A stretch of 64,000 nucleotides of DNA from Combretum micranthum (lineage: Eukaryota; Streptophyta; Magnoliopsida; Myrtales; Combretaceae): contig JAMXBD010002839.1 of NCBI GenBank assembly GCA_024138025.1, forward strand, positions 1 through 64,000, written 5' to 3'. The translations under genes and the position numbers were made by a program. The first letter of the stretch is position 1. The number at the start of each line of letters is the position of its first letter. The notes below the pieces were generated by a model, which was not told the origin of the DNA, ran no database searches, and saw only the letters and a program-made list of their open reading frames with translations. Shown here piece after piece: positions 45,375-54,633 of this stretch.

Positions 45375-45600
45375 TGATCTTGTTGACTCGATCTGAGCCG
45401 TCTGATCGCTTGATTGAATCTACGCCGTCTGATCGCTTGATTGAATCTGGGCCGTCTGATCGCTTGATGAAATCTGGGCCATCTGATTGCTTGATTGAAT
45501 ATGGGCCGTCTGATCTGCTTGATCGAATATGAGCCGCTGATCTGCTTGATAGAATCTGAGCCGTCTGACCTGCTTGATTGAATCTGGACCGTCTGATCAG
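45375..45600 (-). repeat. 27-bp tandem array inside the left LTR
   Basis: About seven units of the form GGGCCGTCTGATCGCTTGAT plus TGAATCT. The same array in the right LTR (about 53263-53405) has about five units. Small repeat-derived frames on both strands arise from it and are not believed to be genes. Confidence 0.85.
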
Positions 45601-46091
45601 AGTTGACCGATGACCGACGACCGTTGACCGATGACCAACCGGGTTGTATTCGGATTTTCGGGTCGGATCTCGGAGCTCCAGCGGGTGAAGAAGACGATGA
45701 CGCGACTTTTCGGGGCGGATTCCGGCGGCTGTGGTGGTTCGCGGCGGCTGGAAGCTTGTTGGCCCGACTCCTGCTGCGACGGCGCGTCCTCTGAAGGTGG
45801 TGGTTTGCGCCCAGAACGGCAGCAAGCGGCGGTTCCGGTGGTGGTTGTACGCGGCGCAAATCCAAAAATTAAAAAAAATTTGCAGAAGTTAATTTGATCA
45901 AATCCAAGCATACTAAAACATCAAAATTAGGTTTCTAACATTCCTAACACACTCAATTTTGATCAAATTCGATTCAATCACTTCGAATTTGAAAAATTCG
46001 AATTTTTCTTCCTAAATTCGAGAATCTTTAATTGATATGGTTATGTATGTGTTTTCTTGAAATTGACTTGTGCCTTTTGATCCTAGGACCT

Positions 46092-46103
46092 CCTATTTAT
46101 AGG
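46092..46103 (-). promoter_or_regulatory. TATA box of the left LTR
   Basis: Minus strand CCTATAAATAGG, a strong plant TATA box, about 640 bp from the LTR start. The identical site is at 53911-53922 in the other LTR. It implies a short U3 and a long R-U5 of about 1.9 kb. Confidence 0.6.
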
Positions 46104-46563
46104 TTGCAAGCTCAATTTTACGTTTCGAACGGTTTCGAAAATGAATCGATTTTTGCCTCTTTATTTTCCATGAATTTAATCAATAATTTGGGTTTAATTC
46201 ATTCTTAACCGACGAATTGATGATTGATTCCTCATATTCCATGTCAGATTCATCCAATGTATGTAAATTAATTGTCCAATTTCATCAATTTTTGTAACTC
46301 CTCATTTAAGTCCAATTGAATGCTTTTTGCAAATTGAATTTTTTCCCAATTTTTTTAGCACGAATTTTGTGACTTTTGGGTTGTTTTTGTTCATGAATTG
46401 TGCACTAATCTTTCATATTCCATAACCACTTTGCAATTGCTTCATCAATTTCAATAATTAATGAAGTTTTGTCAGTTAAAAACCGATGCAAAGTAAGGCA
46501 AAAGTCACTTTGAGAAAGATGAAAAGACAAAAATGATAAAAAGGCGAAAATTTGCCTTTGCTA

Positions 46564-46628
46564 GGGTTTGAACCTGTGTCCTTGAGCTTGAGTGTGTTTT
46601 TGGGTCAATGTGTTTAACCAACAGGCCA
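46564..46628 (-). promoter_or_regulatory. tRNA-like A and B boxes inside the left LTR
   Basis: On the minus strand TGGCCTGTTGGTTAAA (46613-46628) resembles a pol III A box and GGTTCAAACCC (46564-46574) is a perfect B box, about 40 bp apart, as in tRNA genes and tRNA-derived SINEs. The right LTR has the same pair (54432-54447 and 54383-54393) with one B-box change. Confidence 0.45.
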
Positions 46629-46728
46629 TTTGGCCTGTGCCTTGATCACTTAGCCAATTTCATCAATACTTAAGGCTTTTGGAAAAATGAGTTTAATTAA
46701 ATTTAAGCCTTAATTAATTGGGCAAAAA

Positions 46729-46741
46729 TTGGGTGTCTACA
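46729..46741 (-). other. Start of the 3' LTR next to the purine tract
   Basis: The minus strand reads AAAGAGGGGCAGC (46742-46754) then TGTAGACACCC. The first part is the polypurine tract and the second the LTR 5' end. Confidence 0.7.
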
Positions 46742-46879
46742 GCTGCCCCTCTTTGTGGTAAAGTTTGAACAAAACTTTTGCCACAAAGACAAAAAGACAA
46801 CCAATTTTTGCTTAGCTTCTCCTTCCAAATTTTATTTTCATCAAGGAGATTTTTATCTTATGCTAAACTATCCGTCGAG

Positions 46880-47275
46880 TTTAGACTTTGAAATTTGCTA
46901 GGTCAACTGTCGGGCTTAGACTTAGAAAACTGATAGACCATCTGTCGGGTCTATATTTTGAAAAAAAGATAGGCCATCTGTCGGGCCTATGGGCTTTGGT
47001 TTGGTCATTTGCCGGACCAATGGGCTTTGGTTTGGTCATTTGCCGGACCAATGGGCGTTGGTTTGGTCATTTGCCGGACCAATGGGATTTGGTTTGGTCA
47101 TTTGCCGGACCAATGGGCTTTGGTTTGGTCATTTGCCGGACCTAGGGCTTTGGTTAGGTCATTTGCCGGACCTATGGGCTTTTGTTAGGTCATTTGCCGG
47201 ACCTATGGGCTTTGGTTAGGTCATTTGCCGGACCTTTGGTTAGGTCATTTGCCGGACCTATGGGCTTTGATCACC
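46880..47275. repeat. 31-bp tandem repeat array
   Basis: About ten units of GGTCATTTGCCGGACC plus ATGGGCTTTGGTTT, preceded by longer related units with CCATCTGTCGGGCCT. Because 31 is not a multiple of three, the apparent peptide repeats cycle through frames and are not a protein. Confidence 0.9.
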
Positions 47276-47510
47276 ATCTTGGATAGATTTCTGAATTTTG
47301 TCTTGATCACTATCTTGAGTGAATGAATTTCTGAACTCTGTCTTGATCACCATCTTGGATAGATTTCTGAATTCTGTCTTGATCACCATCTTTAGTAGAT
47401 GAGTTTCTGAATTTTGTCTTTATCACTATTTTGAGTGGATGAATTTCTGAATTCTGTCTTGATCACCATCTTTAGTGGATGGATTTCTGAATTGTGTCTT
47501 CATCTTGAAA
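47275..47510. repeat. Tandem repeat, unit about 40 bp
   Basis: Five to six imperfect units of TTGATCACCATCTTnnnTNGAT plus TTTCTGAATTNTGTC. Confidence 0.85.
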
Positions 47511-47579
47511 GTATAGATTTTGTGTTTGGTCAGTACTAGACTATCTGTCGAATCTCGACTGAGGGGTACTTGTGATTTT

Positions 47580-48035
47580 TCAATCCACTTGGGGACTTGG
47601 TTTTTTTTCTGATCCATTTGGGGAACTGGTTTTTTCTGATCCACTTAGGGATTTGGTTTTCCTGATCCACTTAGGGACTTGGTTTTTCTTTTTTGGAAAA
47701 CTTGAATCTTTTTTCTTTTTTGGGAGACTTGGATGGGCTTCAAGCAATGGTTTGAAAACTTGGATGGCCTTCAAGTTTTTCTTTCTCTTTTTGGAAAACT
47801 TGGTTTGGAAACTTGGATGGGCTTCAAGTTTTTCTTTCTCTTTTTTTTTTTGAAAGACTTGGTTTGAAAACTTGGATGGGTTTCAAGTTTTTTTTTTTTT
47901 CTTTTTTTTTTGGAAAACTTGGTTTGAAAACTTGGATGGCCTTCAAGTTTTTCTTTCTTCTTGGAAAACTTGGTTTGAAAACTTGGATGGGCTTCAAGTT
48001 TTTCTTTCTTCTTGGAAAACTTGGTTTGAAAACTT
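47580..48035. repeat. Two adjacent tandem arrays
   Basis: First GATCCACTTAGGGACTTGG-type units (47580-47690, about four). Then GAAAACTTGGATGGGCTTCAAG plus TTTTTCTTTCTT units (47725-48035, about five). Part of the non-coding interior. Confidence 0.85.
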
Positions 48036-48179
48036 ACCCTATGAACTGGCGTTTGGTTTTAACATTAGTGCGCTTCTCGAGCTGACACTCGACTTGTTAA
48101 GGCGCTCCTTGAGCTGGCCTAAAACTTACAACTTGACAAGGCAACACAACACTTCCTTGAGTTGGCGATTCTCAATTTG

Positions 48180-48440
48180 AAGAATAGGATGAAGCTCCTT
48201 TGAGCATACGATCCTAAGGATTGAAAAAACAGGACAACGCTCCCTTGAGCAGACTATCTTGATGCTGAAGAAATAGGATGATGCTCCTTTGGGCATATAA
48301 TCCTAAAGATTGAAAGGTAGGATGACGCTCCTTTGAGCGGGTGACCCTAATACTTAAACAGACAGGATGACGCTTTTTGAGTGATCGATCCTAAAACTTA
48401 AACAAATAGAATGACGCTCCTTTTGTAGGTGATCCTAAAA
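48180..48440. repeat. Tandem repeat, unit about 55-60 bp
   Basis: Five units beginning AGGATGACGCTCCTTTGAGC and ending ATCCTAAnACTTAAACA. Confidence 0.85.
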
Positions 48441-49435
48441 CTTAAACACAAACTTGAAAACCAAGTTTTGAAAACTGTAGCCTGAATTTTTTAGGCTAAT
48501 TTTTTAATATGGGAAATTCTTCCCTTTTTTTCATTGAAAATTTTTAAGAAAACCTTTGAGAATTTTTTTTTTAAAAACCAAAACCTTATGCCCCTTTTTT
48601 TTTAACAAAGTTTTTTTATTCTTTTATTTTTTTATTTTAAAAATTTAAACCAAAGGCAATTTTTTTACTTTTAATGAAGAAAACTTATTTTCTCTTTTTT
48701 TTATTACTTTTCAGATATTTAGAAAAAACTTTTTTTTTATTTTTATTTTTTGGAAGAAATTCCTTCTTTTCTTGGACCTTTTAAAGGTAAAAAGTTTCCT
48801 TTTTTTTTTTTTTTGAATTCCAACTTTTTTTTTTGAAAGTTACCAACAGGTAAAAATAATCATAAATAGGTTTGCCCCATTGATCACTCATTTTTTTTTT
48901 AGCCTAAGGCCACCTGAGGTCTTTTATTGAAAAATTTTAATCATTGGGGGCAAAGTTTTTCTTTTAGGACATTAATTTGAAAATTGGGACATTGTTTCCA
49001 ACTTTGGGGCAATTAATTCCTAACCTTGAGGCAGACTTCTTTCAAATTGGGGCAAATGATTTCATGCCCTGGGATGATTCTTTACCAAGGTTGGTTATCT
49101 TATTTTAAGTTACCTAATCAAAGAGGACTTCCTTACACTCTCTTAGGCTTATTTTCACACATTTGACTCGGATTCCAAAAATTATGGTCCGGCTTGCAAG
49201 TGACACACTTTGGTCAATCTATTAGGTCTTTTTTGGACTGTAATGTGGGCCTTTGGTTGTTGGCTTTAATTAAAAAGAGATATTTCATAAAGGCTATTTA
49301 TTTATTTATTTTTTTTTGAAAATTTTTCAACACATCCCGGGTTTACAAGTCAAGAACCCTTAAGGAAAACTTGAATATGCACTTATTCCTAGTTTCAAGA
49401 GCATTAATAAATCAACTCCTTTGATCCAAAGAGTC
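48440..49435. other. Homopolymer-rich non-coding interior
   Basis: Long T and A runs, no gene. The stretch 48890-49090 has several GGGGCAA-like phrases. Confidence 0.5.
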
Positions 49436-49740
49436 TCTAAAGGGTGGAATTGTGGATGGGCCCATAATATAGATTTTGGACCTTGTGTTTTGATGGGCTT
49501 TGTTTTGAGCATGTGCCCCCAGTGTTTGGGTATGATACCTTGTGTGATTGTCTCTTTCAGGGTGGAATTGTGGGTGGGTCCATAATATAGATTTTGGACC
49601 TTGTGTTTTGATGGGCTTTGAACTTTGAGCATGTGCTGTGATTTCCATCAGGGTGGAATTGTGGGTGGGTCCATGATATAAATTTTGGACCTTGTGTTTT
49701 GATGGGCTTTGAACTTTGAGCATGTGCTTGTAATTTCTTG
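49436..49740. repeat. Three-unit tandem repeat, unit about 95-120 bp
   Basis: Units contain GGGTGGAATTGTGGNTGGG, CATAATATAGATTTTGGACC, TTGTGTTTTGATGGGCTTTG and GAGCATGTGC in order. They are well conserved, with insertions of 20-30 bp between units. Confidence 0.9.
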
Positions 49741-52023
49741 GTTTAATCACCTTGCTTGGCTATTCTTCATTTTTTTTCTTTTTTTTTTTGCACTTTATTC
49801 ATGTATCCCTTTTTTCTTCTTCTTTTGCGAGGTGATTTGTATTTTTTCCATTGGATAGCTTATAGCTCAAAGTATATGGATTGTGTATGGTTTGGGATAG
49901 AAACTCTTCTTCCTTTCAAAGGAAATGATTTATTTATGTCAATTGACTACTCTTGAATTGATGCAACTAGGGCAAGTGCATATAAGTTAATCCTTTTTTT
50001 CCTTGATAATAACCCTGACCTCCAAATTGCCCCGTTGTGGGGTACCCTAATGTAGGGTGGTTCTTGACAGGGCTTAATTTTGAAAAATTCTTCCTTAACA
50101 GGCTCAAATGGGTTAACAAAGGATAATGTGTTTAGGACTTTGAAATGAATGCCTAATGTCACTTTGACCTATGTATCAAATTCAAACTAGACCTCCTTTA
50201 AGGAATGAGTCCATTTTATCTCTCACAATTCACTCCACTCTTAGTGTGTAGGGTATGTATTTGGGATTAAGTTTGCCTCTTTTCATTCTAGGCCACTATT
50301 TAATGATAATTTTTTGGGTTTTCAATCATCCATTTTTTTATTGCCTCAGGATATATAACTAAATGCCCCGTTTGGATTTATCAAATGCCCCTAATCGGTA
50401 AAGTCCTTTTGGTTACCCCCTAGTTTTGATTTCATTTGCCTTTAGCTTAAAATGAATGATCATTGGGGTAACAATTTTGAAACATTCTTTTTCTGTTGGC
50501 AATTTTCCTTCTTTTCTAATTTTTATTTTTTTTTATTTTTGAAAATAACCTTTATTCTCTTTCTCATTTGTTGGAAAACAATTTTCATTTTTTTTCTTAA
50601 AAAAAATTGTTGGAGAACAAGTTTGAAAAACTTTTATTCTTTTTTTTTTTTTGTTAGACAACAACTTTTTGTTCTCACTTTTTATTTTAAAAAATCTTCA
50701 AAAAAAATTGTTGATGGATATTTACAAAAAAGAATGTTTGAAAATGATTATTTATCCTAAAGTGGAAAAAGGATATTTACAAAAATAATTCTTTTTTTTT
50801 CTTTTTCTTTAAGGCAAAAATTATTTTACAAGAATAGTGGAACAAAAAGACCCCCCTTTTTCTTTTGGAAGGGAATTCAAATGGGGGTTGATTTTTACAG
50901 GGATGATTATCCTGAAGACAAGGGAGAGGAATACATATGACAAAGGTAATTTTGATTGGAGAGGACCTATAACTATAGGTGGACAAAATTTACTCTATGA
51001 GTATTTACAAGTCTACTGTACACATTTTTATTTTATTTTATTTTTTTCTTAAAAAAATGCAAAGATGCAAGCATACAGATGCAATTGGGGATAATGACCT
51101 TGAAAATTTGATGAAAAAATTTTGCTGGAGTTGATGAAAATTATTATTTTTTTTTGAAAACCTTTTTTTTTAAAAAAAAAAAAAAAATCCATTTTTTAAA
51201 AAAATTTTGGTCACTATCCATATAAATGGAGATAAGGACCCTGAAAGTTTTGGTGAAAAAGTTTTGTTGGAATTGATGAAAAATCATTTTTTTGAAAATC
51301 TTCTTTTTTTTTTGAAAAATAACAAAATTAATTAAGACTCCATTTGAGAAAAAAATTAGTCACTATCCATGCCAATGGGGATAATGACAAAAAAAACTTT
51401 ACTTGAAGTGGTATTATTTTTTTTTAAAAAATAAAGGTTTAAAAACCATTCAATCTAAAATTTTATTTACTAAAAAAAATGTTTGATTTTTGAAAACTTC
51501 CTTTTTTAGGAAAGAAACAACTCCACATTTAAAAAAATTTGGTGGACTTTTTTGAAATTTTTTTTATTTTTGAAAAAAACATTTTTTGGAAGAAAATACA
51601 ACTCCATTTTTTTGAAAAGTTTGGTCAAAATCCCATGTTAATGAATGCATGATTTGGTAGGTTCTATAGGTTCCCCGATTTAGTGGTACTAAACCGGAGT
51701 GGGAGGACATTTCTTGATCTAGAGGGTGGAAAGCCACAGCCCCCGGACCTTACTTCGTCCTCCTCGCTTAGGCTCTTAAGACGGCCTGGGTCGACCGTAT
51801 CTAGCACACATTTATGCAATGCAATGCAATGCAAATGCAAATATAAATAAATAAACAAACAAGCTTTTCCTTCTTTTTATACCTGCAAGGTTAGTATATA
51901 TTTACAAAACAATTATTCAATATAATATACAAAGAATCATATATTCACAAAAATTGAGCAAGGATAAATTTAAAATTTAAAATTCCTAAGTGGCTAGCCC
52001 TCTTTTTTTAAAAAAAATTTAGG
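49741..52023. other. Remaining interior of the non-coding element
   Basis: No coding sequence. A diffuse repeat of about 130-140 bp is seen at 51085-51400 (GATAANGACCNTGAAA plus TTTTGNTGGANTTGATGAAAA). A GCAAT pentamer array lies at 51816-51842. Confidence 0.6.
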
Positions 52024-52041
52024 TCCCCAGTGGAGTCGCCA
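52024..52041 (-). other. Primer-binding site, tRNA-Arg type
   Basis: Minus strand TGGCGACTCCACTGGGGA, complementary to the 3' end of a plant tRNA-Arg of the ...CCCCAGYGGAGTCGCCA type, 3 bp from the 5' LTR. This primer is the one reported for Tat/Ogre elements. Confidence 0.8.
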
Positions 52042-52044
52042 AGC

Positions 52045-54560
52045 TGTCGAGCCTGGATTTTTCCACTAATCTGGTTCATTTCTCCTAACCCGATTCACAT
52101 TAAACCCGAACCCATTTAACATGAATCCTCGACTAGGGGTTAAAAGAAATTTTAATTTTAAAAAATTTTAGAGTCGCCACCCGATATAAATCGGGAAAAA
52201 ATAAAAAGCTAGGATCAATGGGTCGGTTGATCCTAACTTAGCTACTAGTCTGCGAAAATTTGATTTAAAAACAAACTTTTAAAACCAGATATCATGGATT
52301 CGGGGGCTAACCTATTAAAACCAAATCGGTTACCACTTTTGGAATTTTAAATTTCTAATCTATCCTTTTCATGCTCAAAAAATTAATAAACATTATAGCA
52401 AAATATTTACAAATCAAATCATTCATTTTTATTTTTTTTTTTTATATTATTTTTTTATTTTTATTTTTTTTAAACATGAATAATCAACAAATATCTTATA
52501 TTTACAAAATATTTATTTACAATATAAAAAAAAAAATTTTTTTTATTTTTAATGTCGCCCCGCAGGTGCCTACGTACTCGCTAATCGAGATCAGACAAAA
52601 CGTAGTTCTTTTAAAAAAAACTTAATTTGTTGATCAATTTTAATTTTTGAACTATTCACTTTAAGTTCATTAAATTTTAAATTTTTATGAAAATCATTTT
52701 TGATGATCCTATGATCTAATCAATTGATTTTTTATTTTATGAAAACATATTTTTCTAAGTCCAAAATTTTTATTATTTTATTATTTTTTTAAAAAATTTT
52801 GGTTTTGGAAAATCCAATTTTATCATTTTTATTTATTTTTATATTATTATTTTTTTATTTTTTTTTTTATTTTTTTTTTAAAAAATCATCACATAATTCA
52901 CAATATCCAGAATAATTTACAATATATTAAAAATATTTTTCATGCATTAAATATGCATTTCTAAGGCAATTTGTGTATAAATACACATTAAAAATATTCA
53001 AAAAAATAAAAAATATAAAAAAATAAATTTATATAAAAATAAATATTTTGATTTTTTGGATTTTTCTGATTTTTCTGAATTTTTTATATGAATTTTTATA
53101 ATTTTTTACTATTTTTGCTATTTTTTATTATTTTCTGAAATTAATTATATAATAAACTATAATAAAATAATGCGGATTAACCTGGACCGTCGGATGAAGC
53201 GGACGAATCTGGAGCGTCGATCACGCTGACCGATCTGGATCGTCTGATCTTGTTGACTCGATCTGAGCCGTCTGATCGCTTGATTGAATCTAAGCCGTCT
53301 GATCGCTTGATGAAATCTGGGCCGTCTGATTGCTTGATTGAATCTGGGCCATCTGATCTGCTTGATCAAATCTGGCCGCTGATCTGCTTGATTGAATCTG
53401 GACCCGTCTGATCAGAGTTGACCGTTGACCGATGACCGACGACCGTTGAACGATGACCGACCGGGTTGGATTCGGATTTCGGGTCGGATCTCGGAGCTCC
53501 AGCGGGTGAAGAAGACGATGACGCGACTTTTCGGGGCGGATTCCGGCGGCTGTGGTGGTTCGCAGCGGCTGGAAGCTTGTCGGCCCGACTCCTGCTGCGA
53601 CGGCGCGTCCTCTGAAGGTGGTGGTTCGCGCCAGAACGGCAGCAAGCGGCGGTTCCGGTGGTGGTTGTACGCGCGCAAATCCAAAAATTAAAAAAAATTT
53701 GCAGAAGTTAATTTGATCAAATCCAAGCATACTAAAACATCAAAATTAGGTTTCTAACATTCCTAACACACTCAATTTTGATCAAATTCGATTCAATCAC
53801 TTCGAATTTGAAAAATTCGAATTTTTCTTCCTAAATTCGAGAATCTTTAATTGATATGGTTATGTATGTGTTTTCTTGAAATTGACTTGTGCCTTTTGAT
53901 CCTAGGACCTCCTATTTATAGGTTGCAAGCTCAATTTTACGTTTCGAACGGTTTCGAAAATGAATCGATTTTTGCCTCTTTATTTTCCATGAATTTAATC
54001 AATAATTTGGGTTTGATTCATTCTTAACCGACGAATTGATGATTGATTCCTCATATTCCATGTCAGATTCATCCAATGTATGTAAATTAATTGTCCAATT
54101 TCATCAATTTTTATAACTCCTCATTTAAGTCCAATTGAATGCTTTTTACAAATTGAATTTTTTCCTAATTTTTTTAGCACGAATTTTGTGACTTTTGGGT
54201 TGTTTTTGTTCATGAATTGTGCACTAATCTTTCATATTCCATAACCACTTTGTAATTGCTTCATCAATTTCAATAATTAATGAAGTTTTGTCAGTTAAAA
54301 ACCGATGCAAAGTAAGGCAAAAGTCACTTTGAGAAAGATGAAAAGACAAAAATGATAAAAAGGCGAAAATTTGCCTTTGCTAAGGTTTGAACCTGTGTCC
54401 TTGAGCTTGAGTGTGTTTTTGGGTCAATGTGTTTAACCAACAGGCCATTTGGCCTGTGCCTTGATCACTTAGCCAATTTCATCAATACTTAAGGCTTTTG
54501 GAAAAATGAGTTTAATTAAATTTAAGCCTTAATTAATTGGGCAAAAATTGGGTGTCTACA
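52045..54560 (-). repeat. Right (5') LTR of the non-coding Tat-type element
   Basis: 2516 bp, TGTCGAGCC...GGGTGTCTACA on the plus strand. TATA box at 53911-53922 (minus). Directly followed by the ATGTT duplication at 54561. It is 84 bp shorter than its partner, mainly from fewer 27-bp units and shorter homopolymers. Confidence 0.93.
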
Positions 54561-54633
54561 ATGTTTTTCTATTCTTGAGTATTCACAAAGCACGGTTCCT
54601 ACATATGTATTATGTATATTTATGTAAGTGAAG

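Larger units (their letters stand above)
44142..46741 (-). repeat. Left (3') LTR of the non-coding Tat-type element
   Basis: 2600 bp. Plus strand starts TGTCGAGCCTGG and ends GGGTGTCTACA. Nearly identical to 52045-54560 over long stretches; differences are mostly indels in homopolymers and in a 27-bp repeat array. Contains a GC-rich segment (45300-45860). Confidence 0.93.
44142..54560 (-). mobile_element. Complete non-coding Tat-type LTR retrotransposon (LARD-like), 10.4 kb
   Basis: Two very similar LTRs flank a 5.3-kb interior. The target duplication is perfect: ATGTT at 44137-44141 and 54561-54565. The minus strand beside the right LTR reads TGGCGACTCCACTGGGGA (primer site, tRNA-Arg type). 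Beside the left LTR it reads AAAGAGGGGCAGC then TGTAGACACCC (purine tract and LTR start). Orientation is therefore minus, with 52045-54560 the 5' LTR. The interior has no gag, protease, RT or integrase; it is mostly tandem repeats and A/T runs. It must have moved using proteins of an autonomous Tat/Ogre-like relative. Confidence 0.93.

Noticed and set aside
45256..45911. Open frames of 100-200 codons on the minus strand in the left LTR (and 53157-53730 in the right one), rich in Arg, Ser and Pro with a repeated KRSDGxDSI-like peptide
   Set aside because: They come from a GC-rich segment and a 27-bp tandem array, overlap in several frames on both strands, and differ in length between the two LTRs. 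No recognisable domain.
46888..47219. Repeat protein with GHLPDQWALVWSFAGPM-like units
   Set aside because: The 31-bp unit is not a multiple of three, so the same DNA is read in three frames in turn. This is a tandem repeat, not a protein family.
46880..47275. CRISPR-like regularly spaced repeats
   Set aside because: Units are directly contiguous with no unique spacers, and the context is a plant retrotransposon.
49360..49750. Minus-strand frames with repeated SPSKHKVQNLYYGPTHNS-like segment
   Set aside because: Artefact of the three-unit tandem repeat at 49436-49740.
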